Origin: an uncultured Collinsella sp.
GTDB taxonomy: Bacteria; Actinomycetota; Coriobacteriia; Coriobacteriales; Coriobacteriaceae
Assembly (NCBI GenBank): GCA_902497025.1
Contig: CABVDJ010000012.1
Span: 1 to 52,160, forward strand
DNA: 52,160 nt
Reading direction: 5' to 3'
Below are positions 35,311 to 44,160 of the stretch, in pieces. The translations under genes and the position numbers were made by a program. The notes beneath the pieces are model-generated. The model did not search any database and was not told the origin of the DNA. It saw only the letters and a list, made by a program, of their open reading frames with translations. The first letter of the stretch is position 1; each line of letters starts with the position of its first letter.

Positions 35311-36693
35311 ATGAACCTGGGCAGCGAGAGCGAGACCGTCGAGTTCAAGAAGTCCACTGGCGAGCATAAAGAAGCACCGCAAGCCATCAGCGCCATGCTG
35401 AACAAGCACGGCCGCGGCGAGCTCTACTTCGGCGTGAAGGACAACGGCGATGTCATCGGCCAGGATGTCAGCGACGCAACGCTGCGCCAGGTGACGTCGT
35501 GGGTGTCCGACAAGATCGAGCCCGCGGTGTTCCCGACGGTCGAGTGCCTCGACGCCGATGATGGGCTGCGATACATCAAAATTGCCTTCTCAGGTGCCGA
35601 CGCCCCCTACTCCGCCGACGGACGCTACTTCACCCGCGTGGGGACTTCGAACAAAGCGCTGTCGGCCTCGGAGCTGAGCGCCATGGTCGTCAAGCGTGAG
35701 CGCGCCCGTAGCCCGTGGGACTCGCTGCCGTCCGGCAGGCCCGTCTCCGACGCCGACGAGCAGGCGGTGCGTGACTTCGTCGCGCGCGGCGGCAGGGCCG
35801 GACGCGTGGGCGGCGGGTTCGCCGGCGTGGAGGACACCTTGGCAATGCTCGACCTCGTCGCGCCCGACGGCAGCCTAAGAAACGCCGCGGTGGAGCTGTT
35901 CTGCGAGGGATCCGACACCTACCCCAGGATGAAGCTGGGGCTTCTGGGCGGCAACACCAAGGCCAAGATCCTCGACCTGCGCCGCGAGTGCGGCACCATG
36001 CTCAAGCTGCTCGACTTCGCCGAGTACTTCGTGACGTCGAACATCAGGCGCGAGTTCGTCATCGGCGAGACGGGCATGTACCGCAAGGAGATCCCCGAGA
36101 TCCCGGCCGAGGCCATCCGCGAGGCGGTTGCCAACGCGCTGTGCCACCGCGACTACACCACCGGCACCGCCGTCGAGGTCAACGTGTTCATGGACACCGT
36201 CCAGATCGTGAGCCCGGGCCTGTTCCCCGAGGGCGACTCGCCGCAAGAGCACCTAGACGGTACCGCGAGCGAGTTCGGCCTCCGAAACCCCGCGATCGCG
36301 CGCACCCTGTTCCGCGCCGGCGTCATCGAGCAGTACGGCACGGGCATACCGCGCATCAAGGAGGCCTGCGAGGCAGCCGGCGTGAGGTTCCGCTTCGAGC
36401 AGACCGTCAACAGCACCGTCGTCGTCTTCGAGCGTCCTGGGTTACAGAAAGCGGCCTTCAGGAGAACCGCGGCCGACAACCGACCGCTCCTCAGCGAGCG
36501 CGAACGAGCAGCGATGGCAATTGCCGCCGCTCAGGGGAAAATCACGACCTCCGACCTCGCGCGGGAGTCCAATGTCGGTAGGAAAACGGCCTCGAAGACT
36601 CTGAAAGACCTTGCCGGGCGAGGCCTGTTGGAATGGGTAGGGAAAAGCCCGAAAGACCCGCACCAGTTCTACAGGATGCCAAGCGAAGTTTGA
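35311..36693 (+). CDS. AlbA_2/Schlafen-type ATP-binding protein with C-terminal winged helix
   Basis: The 460-residue protein starts with an AlbA_2 (Schlafen-like) domain: SESETVEFKKSTGEHKEAPQ, then GELYFGVKDNGDVIGQD. The middle part is a GHKL-type ATPase of the RecG-like HATPase_c_4 family (IPAEAIREAVANALCHRDYT, IVSPGLFPEGDSP, GTGIPRIKEACEAAG). A winged-helix segment at the end (SDLARESNVGRKTASKTLKD) may bind DNA. Members act as regulators or in phage defence; the role here is unknown. The gene sits alone between two copies of a MITE-like repeat, which suggests acquisition as a unit. Confidence 0.8.
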   Translation: MNLGSESETVEFKKSTGEHKEAPQAISAMLNKHGRGELYFGVKDNGDVIGQDVSDATLRQVTSWVSDKIEPAVFPTVECLDADDGLRYIKIAFSGADAPYSADGRYFTRVGTSNKALSASELSAMVVKRERARSPWDSLPSGRPVSDADEQAVRDFVARGGRAGRVGGGFAGVEDTLAMLDLVAPDGSLRNAAVELFCEGSDTYPRMKLGLLGGNTKAKILDLRRECGTMLKLLDFAEYFVTSNIRREFVIGETGMYRKEIPEIPAEAIREAVANALCHRDYTTGTAVEVNVFMDTVQIVSPGLFPEGDSPQEHLDGTASEFGLRNPAIARTLFRAGVIEQYGTGIPRIKEACEAAGVRFRFEQTVNSTVVVFERPGLQKAAFRRTAADNRPLLSERERAAMAIAAAQGKITTSDLARESNVGRKTASKTLKDLAGRGLLEWVGKSPKDPHQFYRMPSEV

Positions 36694-36747
36694 GGCTGCA
36701 GGTCCTAGCCGGGAAACAGGCCCATTGCGTTTGCTGCCCTCCCCCTG

Positions 36748-36813
36748 CTGGGCACTACTGAGTAATCTACTGGGCACTGCTGAGTAATCTACTGGGCACT
36801 GCTGAGTAATCTA
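36748..36813. repeat. Three tandem copies of a 22-bp unit
   Basis: CTGGGCACT(A/G)CTGAGTAATCTA is repeated three times head to tail and is followed by CTGAGTAGTGCCC, an inverted partial copy of the first unit. It lies 55 bp after the AlbA_2 gene. Copy number at such arrays often varies. Confidence 0.8.
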
Positions 36814-36880
36814 CTGAGTAGTGCCCAAGCGCGAGTTGGCAAGTCCGCCGAAGCCCAGAGAAACGGCTCCGAAGAATATA

Positions 36881-36940
36881 CTGACCGCTACTGACCGCTA
36901 CTGACCGCGGCATTCGGCAGGCCCGCCGAATGCCGCGGTC
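36881..36940. repeat. Triple 10-bp repeat running into a perfect 16-bp hairpin
   Basis: CTGACCGCTA occurs three times (36881-36910, the last copy altered at its end). Its final unit is also the start of a hairpin with arms 36903-36918 and 36925-36940 (GACCGCGGCATTCGGC and its complement). No U-run follows. From here to 37144 no gene is visible. Confidence 0.7.
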
Positions 36941-37144
36941 TCCCGAGACTAGCAGAGCCGCCCTTATTGTTAGCGCTGCCGAAGCAAGCCCTACTTCAGC
37001 AGCAACTTGAATTTTCGTGCGATGAGCCTCCCCGGAGCCAAGAGCCTTTTGCCCTAATCACAACACCGCAATTCAAGCACCGCAGAAAACTCCATTAGCG
37101 ATGAACCAGCCACTTGAAGACGTGATCAAGGTGCGGCAAGGGGT

Positions 37145-37331
37145 CAAATTCGGAAGTGCGGGGAAAATCGAAGAAATGCTAACCAGGCCCCAGTTTTCGC
37201 TTCCGCGAACTGCGGTTTTGGTGCTAAAAATCGCGTTGTGCTCGAAGGTTCTCGATTTTCCCCGCACTTCCGTAATTACATCCTTGGATCGAGAGTGCAG
37301 GCAACAATGACGTCATCCGCGATAGCACCCA
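37145..37331. repeat. MITE-like repeat, copy 2
   Basis: Second copy of the repeat at 34940-35129, same orientation, with perfect 21-bp inverted repeats around its core (37151-37171 and 37252-37272). The closing sequence CGTAATTACATC and the tail GGATCGAG are shared with copy 1. The two copies lie 2.2 kb apart and bracket the AlbA_2 gene. Confidence 0.75.
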
Positions 37332-37419
37332 ACAGTCACGGACGTACAAAAGGCCGTTGCCGGAAGCCTCCATACAACGACTCTTCTTTGCGCGCGCCAC
37401 GCTCGCAATGCTCCATTAA

Positions 37420-37482
37420 ATGTAACTAATTGATTTGCTATATACCATTCATAATGGCACATAGCAAATCAATTAGTTACAT
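37420..37482 (+). promoter_or_regulatory. 22-bp perfect inverted repeat just before a ribosome-binding site
   Basis: The arms 37420-37441 and 37461-37482 (TGTAACTAATTGATTTGCTA core) are perfect complements around a 19-nt spacer that itself contains CCATT-CAT-AATGG. The GGAGG of the small ORF at 37496 follows directly. It may be an operator for a dimeric repressor or an RNA hairpin controlling the downstream cassette. It is AT-rich, unlike the surrounding DNA. Confidence 0.7.
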
Positions 37483-37495
37483 GTGGAGGCAGAAC

Positions 37496-37597
37496 ATGAG
37501 GGAGTACGTCGAGAAGCAGCTGCACACTAGAGTCGATTGCGAGCCCAACGACGCCTCGGAAATAACGACGCAAAACTCTTTCCGAAAGTGTAGGTGA
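37496..37597 (+). CDS. Small ORF, 33 residues, coupled to the next gene
   Basis: The ATG has GGAGG 6 nt upstream. The product (MREYVEKQLHTRV to the end FRKCR) is not recognised. Its stop codon lies 5 nt before the ATG of the 442-residue gene and provides part of its AGGTGA ribosome-binding site, a layout typical of translational coupling. It could be a leader peptide or a small partner protein. There is no membrane helix. Confidence 0.5.
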   Translation: MREYVEKQLHTRVDCEPNDASEITTQNSFRKCR

Positions 37598-37602
37598 GCG
37601 AA

Positions 37603-38931
37603 ATGGCGACTCATGCATACGATGACCTTTATTCTTATCTAGCCGCATTCAAGAACAGCTCTCTTGCCGAAATAATTGCGTACCTAGAAGAACTGGGGCA
37701 AAGGAGGTTCGACGCCTTTATTAGGGGCCTTGCACCCCTTATCCCAATCGAAAAAATCGAAAATCAATCCCTGTTCAATTTTTCTGTTGACTCCACCCTT
37801 GAAGGAGGCAAATTCCCCTGCACTGACTATGCCTGTCGAGAGCAAAACATTTACCATTTGGCAAAGTTCTCAGCATTGTATGCAGATAAAACACTGATTC
37901 ATTGCCCTATAGAATCGGCATTCGAAATGGGGCACGATGATTATGTCTCAGTCGATGAACTTGCATTCGGGATCTATTTGACCATGCGAGTCGAAGACAT
38001 AGTCAAAGCTGGAATACTCGGATTTTCGAGCAATTACATTCCTCTTTGCAAAGATTGCCTAGCGCGACAAATCGAAAGAGAATCAAAAGCAAAAGGATTG
38101 ATATCGAGTTATTGGGATGAACTCGTACGACAATTCTGTTCCTCTACCTCGTGCACTTTAAAACAAGCACCAGATGGGAATCTGTATGTAGCGATTGAGG
38201 GAATGGATGCATATGGGTCCCATGATGAGATGGATGTCGATTTCCTGGTAATCCCGTCTGAATACGAATCGCTCTATGCAAGCCAAGGCGAAACGCGATT
38301 GGATAGAGACATGCTGGAGAAAGGCGGCATCTTGACTATCCTACTGCCATTGTTGGACGATTGCTTTCAAGCCCTCGTCAATCCCTATTTTTCGAATAGC
38401 TCGTATTTAACCACTCGTCCAGCTCAGATTGAGTTCCTCGAGTCCGCAACTTCCACCCTTTATCCTCGAAAAGATCAGACCATACCCATTCGCCGGTTAT
38501 CTTGCCCCCTCCCCATTGCTGAAAATGCAACGTTGCGTAGCATCCTTGATTGCCGCATTAGAAACGAAGAGTCGTTTCTTGTGTTTAGGGATACCTTGTC
38601 CAAAGGCCTGAGCGAAAGGCCCATCGACACCTCGACATTAGCTGACCTGAAGAACGACCTAATTGAGCCCGAGCTTCACAAGATATCTTTAGTGATGAAA
38701 AACGAGCGATCCCGATTAGTCACCTCCGCAGGCATTGAAGCCGCTATCGGAATTGCGAGCTTTACATTGGGGCAATACGGAATCGCATCACCTTCTGATG
38801 CCATGGCCTTCCTCGGGGCTGCCGGCATAGGGGCCGTTGCATCTCAATCCGCAGATTTCTTGCGAGAAGCCAAGGCAAAAGAGAACCCCATGTATTTCCT
38901 CTGGAAGCTCAATAGAAACAACCGTCTGTAA
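37603..38931 (+). CDS. Protein of unknown function, 442 residues
   Basis: I do not recognise this protein. It is AT-richer than its neighbours and has a helical N-terminal part (DDLYSYLAAFKNSSLAEIIA). The middle has several cysteines that might bind metal (FPCTDYACREQ; PLCKDCLARQ). A long helical segment leads to a hydrophobic Gly/Ala-rich stretch (IEAAIGIASFTLGQYGI to AAGIGAVASQ, about residues 385-420) that could insert into a membrane. It ends KENPMYFLWKLNRNNRL. I use the ATG at 37603 with AGGTGA upstream; a GTG at 37594 overlaps the small ORF. The context suggests a defence-type gene, which is inference only. Confidence 0.7.
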   Translation: MATHAYDDLYSYLAAFKNSSLAEIIAYLEELGQRRFDAFIRGLAPLIPIEKIENQSLFNFSVDSTLEGGKFPCTDYACREQNIYHLAKFSALYADKTLIHCPIESAFEMGHDDYVSVDELAFGIYLTMRVEDIVKAGILGFSSNYIPLCKDCLARQIERESKAKGLISSYWDELVRQFCSSTSCTLKQAPDGNLYVAIEGMDAYGSHDEMDVDFLVIPSEYESLYASQGETRLDRDMLEKGGILTILLPLLDDCFQALVNPYFSNSSYLTTRPAQIEFLESATSTLYPRKDQTIPIRRLSCPLPIAENATLRSILDCRIRNEESFLVFRDTLSKGLSERPIDTSTLADLKNDLIEPELHKISLVMKNERSRLVTSAGIEAAIGIASFTLGQYGIASPSDAMAFLGAAGIGAVASQSADFLREAKAKENPMYFLWKLNRNNRL

Positions 38932-39008
38932 CCTAAGGGGCAGAACACCGCAGTCGCCGAGCATATCTCGATCATTAAATAAAGGCAGCACTAGAAAGGA
39001 TGCGAATC

Positions 39009-39131
39009 GTGAAGAACCGATTCCCTTTACGAATGCCTAATGCAGTAAAAATCACTGGTAGATCCGAGCAGTTTAACCAAGACGACAAGAGCGCGCTCAG
39101 ATTGCTGTCTGCAGTAGCTAGCCAAGTATAG
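39009..39131 (+). CDS. Small ORF, 40 residues, after the unknown gene
   Basis: A GTG at 39009 with AGAAAGGA 8-9 nt upstream opens a 40-residue frame starting MKNRFPLRMPNAVKITG. It is basic at the N terminus and is not recognised. It follows the 442-residue gene by 77 bp and overlaps the end of the convergent gene at 39118 by 14 bp. It may be a small third component of the cassette. Confidence 0.4.
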   Translation: MKNRFPLRMPNAVKITGRSEQFNQDDKSALRLLSAVASQV

Positions 39132-39822
39132 ATACCATCCTGTTTCCAAATTCGGTCCTACGATAAACCCTTTCTTCTTTCTCAATTTCGTCGGGATCGT
39201 CGAAGATGAGCGTCGTATCTACTACGTCCCACTGCTGCCGATGGATATCCTCAATCAGCAATCCCAGTCCGGTTAATCGAAGAAGAACTTCTGCATCTCT
39301 GCCTCTGAGCGTCTGAAAAGTTTCCTTTTCTCGAAGCATTTCGTAGTCTCCAGGTAGAAATCTGTCCAAAGTCTCTGCAAACAAACGAAGATCGTCCCAG
39401 CTAATTTCTTTATCTAGGTAGGCCTCATAAATCTTTGCTAGTCGCCGCGCTTTGTCCTCCTCAATGTATCTTTCGAGCAGGATAAGCAGGTACTCAATAT
39501 CGCGCTTCCTATTTGACTCTTCAAAGTATTGCTTGTACTTGTTCCATGAGCCATTTTCAAAAGAGTCGCGGTTGAACTCATCGAGGAAACACGCATACTT
39601 CTTCAGCAGATGCGCATTGTGGATATTGTTTCCGATTTTGTAGATGCTCACTAGGCTTGAGATGACGGGGATGTCCTTCAAGAACTCGTTTTGGAGAATT
39701 TCGTCCAGGCCAACCTCTGCGATATTCGAAATAAGTTCGAGAGAGTCGCTGCAAATAGTCGGCCTTGCGTCGTCTTGCAAGCGCGATAGACCGGCCTTAG
39801 TTGATTCCTCTGCGTTTGCCAT
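39118..39822 (-). CDS. Protein of unknown function, 234 residues
   Basis: The protein is mainly helical and charged, with a moderately hydrophobic segment (EFLKDIPVISSLVSIYKIG, about residues 45-65) and a long helical middle (KRDIEYLLILLERYIEEDKA). The C-terminal part (RGRDAEVLLRLTGLGLLIED) looks like a small winged-helix or alpha-beta domain. I cannot assign a family. The second ATG of the frame (39822) is chosen because AAAGG lies 8 nt upstream. It is convergent with the cassette at 37496-39131 and shares its lower GC content. Confidence 0.7.
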   Translation of the reverse strand: MANAEESTKAGLSRLQDDARPTICSDSLELISNIAEVGLDEILQNEFLKDIPVISSLVSIYKIGNNIHNAHLLKKYACFLDEFNRDSFENGSWNKYKQYFEESNRKRDIEYLLILLERYIEEDKARRLAKIYEAYLDKEISWDDLRLFAETLDRFLPGDYEMLREKETFQTLRGRDAEVLLRLTGLGLLIEDIHRQQWDVVDTTLIFDDPDEIEKEERVYRRTEFGNRMVSILG

Positions 39823-39896
39823 AAGATTACCTTTCATAATAATTTGCCAGTTTTGGCATGCGTTTGCAGCGCCGCTTTTCTGAAAGTGGCTCCGAT

Positions 39897-40142
39897 TTAA
39901 ATGCCATCCCCCGAATAAGCGCTCAGGTTCGATTCAACAAGTGCATTGGTTGAAAAGAGCTTTAGACCCCCTTCGAGGTAAAAGTCGCTTGTGCAGAGCA
40001 ACCAAATCATCTTGTCGAGCTTGTAGGCAGTGGCCTCGGGGTCCACGCCGCCCTTCCGCGCCGCGCGCGCGGCTTCGAAATAGCAACGAGCCACTTCGAC
40101 CTCGCTGTCAGTGGTAGCGTAAAACTGAACAGTATTCAGTAG
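39897..40142 (-). pseudogene. Remnant of a gene 3' end
   Basis: The frame ends in a normal stop at 39897 and reads like protein (YATTDSEVEVARCYFEAAR; ATAYKLDKMIWLLCTSDFYL). Beyond about 40142 the DNA matches a different remnant on the other strand, so the start is lost. The family is not recognised. Confidence 0.4.
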
Positions 40143-40145
40143 GCC

Positions 40146-40280
40146 GTTGACACAAACATCGACGAGCGGCTGCTGAACAAGCCCGAGGACCTGTTCAGGG
40201 CGATGCAGCTCGAGCTCATGGAGCTGCACCACGGTTCGCCCTCGACCGTCTTCTGCACGCAGTGCAGGTCGAAGGGCTAG
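40146..40280 (+). pseudogene. Remnant of a gene 3' end, plus strand
   Basis: The frame reads DERLLNKPEDLFRAMQLELM and then ELHHGSPSTVFCTQCRSKG before a stop at 40280. It looks like the C terminus of a real protein with a terminal CxxC pair, but it has no start codon or upstream body. The weak AGCC-CCGA-GGCT hairpin that follows (40283-40300) has a short T-run. Confidence 0.35.
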
Positions 40281-40324
40281 GCAGGAGCCCCGAGGCTTTT
40301 CCTAATTCTAGGTGTTAAAGTCGA

Positions 40325-43300
40325 TTACTGCCTGCCGTGGAATAGCCTCCACTTTTCGTCTTCGATGTCTCTTTCAATTGATGACTTCACTTTTGACAGC
40401 CATTCTCTGTGTTTTAAATATGCAACACCTGCGGGCAGCTGAGCAGCAATCGAGTCAATCGCCTCAATCTCCTTGAGCTTTGCTGGAATAAAGCCTTTTT
40501 CAGGGGACCCGCTCATTGAAGATCGACGGAGATCCAAATGGTTGATCGATATCCCGTCTTTATCGAGCGTCAGAATGAGGGTGATAGCCCTAATCCTCGT
40601 CTCGTCATTGCAATCGGACAAGGCCCAGCTAATTCTATCGAGGCTATTTGCGTCGGCGATCCTTTCGCGGATGGTATATTCCAAGCGCTCCCAAAAAATA
40701 TCGCTCGAGAGCGCATTTGCGTCATGAACGGGAAACAAAACGGCTATTTCAAGCCTGCCGAGTGGTTCGCTCAGCGCTTCATCGATCATTGCTTTCAGCA
40801 GATTCCAGGCATGATCATCCTGGACGGTCCAAAACGAGCTGATTCTTCGCAGGAGATCGTGCCTTTGTCGGTAGTCGAGGTTGGCAACGTACTCCAAAAA
40901 ACGGTCAATCATTGAGCTGTCAAGGCGTAAAAGGCAGCGTAGGAAAGCGAGGTTATAGTCGAAAGTAGGATATCCTTCAAGTGCGAGAAAATACAGGTTG
41001 ACGGCCGGTGAGGGATTGGATTCGAAGTACGAATCTAGAGCGGAGACGCGCTTTTCGTCTCCGCAGTTGCCGAAAAACCGCCAAACCCCATCATTGTGTA
41101 TATGTTCGGAAAGCCAAGAAGCATATTTGAGGATATAGCCAGGATGCTTTGGCTCGACTATCTCCAAATCTTCCAAGCAGAGATGCGTTCTGCCGTCATC
41201 GAGTCTTGCGAGAATTTCGTCGAGCTCCTCCTTGTCGGGCCCGTTCTTTATTGCTAGCAAATCAAGATAGTCAAACAGGGCCGGATGGTCACTCACGTCG
41301 ATCACCGCGCCCAGCTCGTTTCTAAGGACCTTCCTGCCGATGGTTTCAGCAAGATGATCAAGTGCTTCGTACGGGACAGGGATCGTCGAGGGCGACGAAG
41401 CGATATTGCGTGCGATTATGCTTGAGGCAGTATCTGGAGTCCTTTTGGCGATTTCCAGAAGGACTTTTCCGATAGCCCTGCCCGACTCCCACTCTTTATC
41501 GGAAATCTCATAATCTTCGGCTAGCTTTCCCAGGGCTTCGGTCAGTCGTTCTAGCGGTAACTCTTCCGCGGATATCCTCGGTTCTTTCTCTACGAGAGAC
41601 TCGGAGTTCTCCAGACCAAGTGCGTCGAATGCGCTCTGGCGGAACCCATCGAGGCTCAGAGGGGGATTCTGCGCGCATGTTTCGTAAATCTGGTTGATGC
41701 TTAAGCTGCATAAGAGATCGATTGTCGAGTCTTCGGTTATATATTTGGGGAATAGCTCTTCAATCCTCGAGAGCACCGAATACATGTTTTCTGCGTACTC
41801 CGCTTCAGGTTCTTTGCCATAGAACGAGAAGTGCTGCCGAAAAGTGGATTTAACTTGCCTGCTGAATTCGGTTTCGACCAGAACGGAGAGCGCCCGGAAG
41901 CAATGGGCGTGGAGCTCGGCCAGCTCTGATGTGAAATTGAAGGTCAAAGTGTTGTATGTGTACGTTATGCCGTTTTGACAAACGCGCTGGGCCCTTGAAG
42001 AGAGGTATGAACTCGTCAAGACGATCAGACATGCTGCAACATTGCGGGAATGCGATTGTTGATATTTTTGAGCGAGGGCATCGAGTTTGCTGTTTTCCAA
42101 ATCGAATCCCGTACGATCGAGATCGTAAGCGAAAGCGCCGTCCGGCCCGCATGCCCAGTTGTACTCGGCCGCTCGCTCGGTGCCTCTTTCTACACACTTC
42201 ACGAACAACTCGGAGGCTGTTTGCGAATACTCGCTTGAGTTCATCAGGGATACAGAAATTTGCAGGGGCATAGATCCGTCGGATGTCGAATTCATGCCGA
42301 GAATTTCTTCCGATACGTCAGCGCAATCAGCGTTTTCGATGCGGTTTGAGGCAAAGGCGAGCGCCTGTATGGGGAGGAATTGATTGAATGTGACTATGAA
42401 CTGATCGGCAATTCGCGCATCCCGATTCTTTATTTCATCCCAAGCTTTCTCGCATTCCCTTCGAAGGTAGTCGTACACGCTCGCACTTCCGCACACTTCA
42501 GCCATTGACTTGGCGGCTTTGAGATACGGCGCGTTCGGCATTTCTGCGGTATGCAGAATGAAATCCGCAAAACTGCCGTTCCCTTCTTTTGCGAAGTGGC
42601 GGCATATCAAGAAGTCGCGAAGATTCTGCTCTTCCATTCTTATGGCTAGCACGCCATCGGCGGAGGTAAGGATCGTGACAATTTCCTGGTCGTTCAATCT
42701 GGATGCAAAATCCCGAATCTCGGCGTCGTCGTACCCCAGCCCCAAGAGTTCCTCGTAACAAGGGTCTCCTTCAATAAGATCGCAGCAGTCGTAGATTGCA
42801 AGGTTCTCTGCGAGACGCTGCTCCCTGCTGGAGTACCCAGCTAAAGCAGAATTCATATAGATGTTCAAAAGATCGTATGGCTCTTGGATGGCTTCGAAAT
42901 TGCCGTCTGCTATGGGGCTTGCTGCCATGATAGCCAAGCGCAGGTTTCCGTTTGCGATTGCCGATACTCTCTCCCTCAGTGCTATGTTTTTTATGTTGTA
43001 TTCGGTCTCGAGTATCGCTTCTATATTTTCCGCGGTTAGAGGCTCCAGCTCTATTTCTCTGAAATTTAGATAACTGCCGATTTTTGCGGTCAACTCGCTT
43101 CGGTGCATCTTCCTGCAGGTGAGGACAATCTTTAGCTTTTTGTTTTCCAAACAGATTCCCAGCAAGTGCTCAAGTGACAGGTTGCCGTTTGCATCATCGA
43201 CTAGAAGGATAATGTTTTCCGACTCCGACAAAATCAGCTCGATATCATCGTCGAGATGCGATGAATACCTAGAGTCCAAGATAAGAAGATCCCAGTGATG

Positions 43301-43981
43301 CCGTTTGCTGAATGAGAGGCATGCGTCGAGGGCGATCTTGGTTTTCCCCGATCCAGACTGCCCCTGAATCACCACTGCCTTGTTTTGCTCTATCGATTCG
43401 ACGATGACTGAAAACTCGGAATCCCTGTGCATGAGGAGCTTCGACAGGTCGGTTGAGAAACGGTCGTTCAGGCTTCGCTCGATGAAGCGGTCTGGGGCGA
43501 TGAATGATCCCTTTCCGAGTGGAACGCCCAATACCGTATGCGCTAGCGCAGGGTATTTTCCATCAAGGTCGCTCGCAATTGTCTCTGGCCCGATTATTTC
43601 TATCCGTGGATCGATGGCACGGACCTCCTCGAGTACCAGAGGTGAAAGGCGAAAGTATGTGTGGCACAGGATGATTCGATCTATGAGTTGCGGATTGATT
43701 CCGGTTTTGCTCCTGTCGAGGCAGTCTTTAGCATCATTTAGCAGCTTATTGCGGATGTCGGATTTAGAGGTTGTGTATGCCGCGAAGAGGTAGTGTCCAT
43801 TCTCTCCTACGGAGTACATGTCTGGCACTCCGGTCGTGGTTTTATCCGTGCCGCATTGGGATCCTAATTCAATGATGTTGTTAAGCGAATATCTCCTATA
43901 TAGATACTGATTTGCTAGTGTTTGAAAACGCCCGCCTTCGATCTGCCTTAGCTCTTCTTGGATCTGATTTATTTGGGACAT
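40325..43981 (-). CDS. Large STAND ATPase with N-terminal nuclease-like domain (Avs-type candidate)
   Basis: The 1218-residue protein has an N-terminal domain of about 150 residues with the pattern of restriction-endonuclease-like folds (GGRFQTLANQYLYRR; GTDKTTTGVPDMYS; YLFAAYTTSKSDI). The STAND P-loop ATPase follows: Walker A VVIQGQSGSGKT (about 203-214), Walker B IILLVDDANG, and KIVLTCRKMHRSEL as sensor segment. About 800 residues of helical repeats fill the rest. Avs antiphage proteins share this plan: effector, STAND switch, and repeat sensor. The usual acidic residue before the YTT-like motif appears to be alanine here. The defence role is inference. It is AT-richer than the core genes. 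Confidence 0.75.
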   Translation of the reverse strand: MSQINQIQEELRQIEGGRFQTLANQYLYRRYSLNNIIELGSQCGTDKTTTGVPDMYSVGENGHYLFAAYTTSKSDIRNKLLNDAKDCLDRSKTGINPQLIDRIILCHTYFRLSPLVLEEVRAIDPRIEIIGPETIASDLDGKYPALAHTVLGVPLGKGSFIAPDRFIERSLNDRFSTDLSKLLMHRDSEFSVIVESIEQNKAVVIQGQSGSGKTKIALDACLSFSKRHHWDLLILDSRYSSHLDDDIELILSESENIILLVDDANGNLSLEHLLGICLENKKLKIVLTCRKMHRSELTAKIGSYLNFREIELEPLTAENIEAILETEYNIKNIALRERVSAIANGNLRLAIMAASPIADGNFEAIQEPYDLLNIYMNSALAGYSSREQRLAENLAIYDCCDLIEGDPCYEELLGLGYDDAEIRDFASRLNDQEIVTILTSADGVLAIRMEEQNLRDFLICRHFAKEGNGSFADFILHTAEMPNAPYLKAAKSMAEVCGSASVYDYLRRECEKAWDEIKNRDARIADQFIVTFNQFLPIQALAFASNRIENADCADVSEEILGMNSTSDGSMPLQISVSLMNSSEYSQTASELFVKCVERGTERAAEYNWACGPDGAFAYDLDRTGFDLENSKLDALAQKYQQSHSRNVAACLIVLTSSYLSSRAQRVCQNGITYTYNTLTFNFTSELAELHAHCFRALSVLVETEFSRQVKSTFRQHFSFYGKEPEAEYAENMYSVLSRIEELFPKYITEDSTIDLLCSLSINQIYETCAQNPPLSLDGFRQSAFDALGLENSESLVEKEPRISAEELPLERLTEALGKLAEDYEISDKEWESGRAIGKVLLEIAKRTPDTASSIIARNIASSPSTIPVPYEALDHLAETIGRKVLRNELGAVIDVSDHPALFDYLDLLAIKNGPDKEELDEILARLDDGRTHLCLEDLEIVEPKHPGYILKYASWLSEHIHNDGVWRFFGNCGDEKRVSALDSYFESNPSPAVNLYFLALEGYPTFDYNLAFLRCLLRLDSSMIDRFLEYVANLDYRQRHDLLRRISSFWTVQDDHAWNLLKAMIDEALSEPLGRLEIAVLFPVHDANALSSDIFWERLEYTIRERIADANSLDRISWALSDCNDETRIRAITLILTLDKDGISINHLDLRRSSMSGSPEKGFIPAKLKEIEAIDSIAAQLPAGVAYLKHREWLSKVKSSIERDIEDEKWRLFHGRQ

Positions 43982-44022
43982 TTTGCTCCTCGCGATAAAT
44001 TCGCCTTTTGATTTCTCTTTTC

Positions 44023-44160
44023 TTACTCTAGTCCGCCTACCTCAGCAAGCCTTACAAGCTCGAGGGACGAGTCGACGACGTCCTCGAAGTCAAGCCCCGC
44101 CGCATAGGCCCTCGGATAAGGCGAGCGGAGGGCGCGTGACCCCGTCGGAAATGGCCGCCG
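44023..44160 (-). pseudogene. Possible remnant of a gene 3' end
   Basis: A 45-codon frame ends SPYPRAYAAGLDFEDVVDSS and then LELVRLAEVGGLE before a stop at 44023. The residues look like a genuine C terminus, but no start or upstream body is present. The remainder of the 43982-44306 gap shows nothing else I can support. Confidence 0.3.

Noticed and set aside
36748..36910. CRISPR array
   Set aside because: The units are head-to-tail without spacers, too short, and no cas gene is nearby.
40143..40232. Upstream extension of the minus-strand frame at 39897
   Set aside because: This part lies opposite a better-looking protein remnant on the plus strand, so I limited the minus-strand remnant to 39897-40142.
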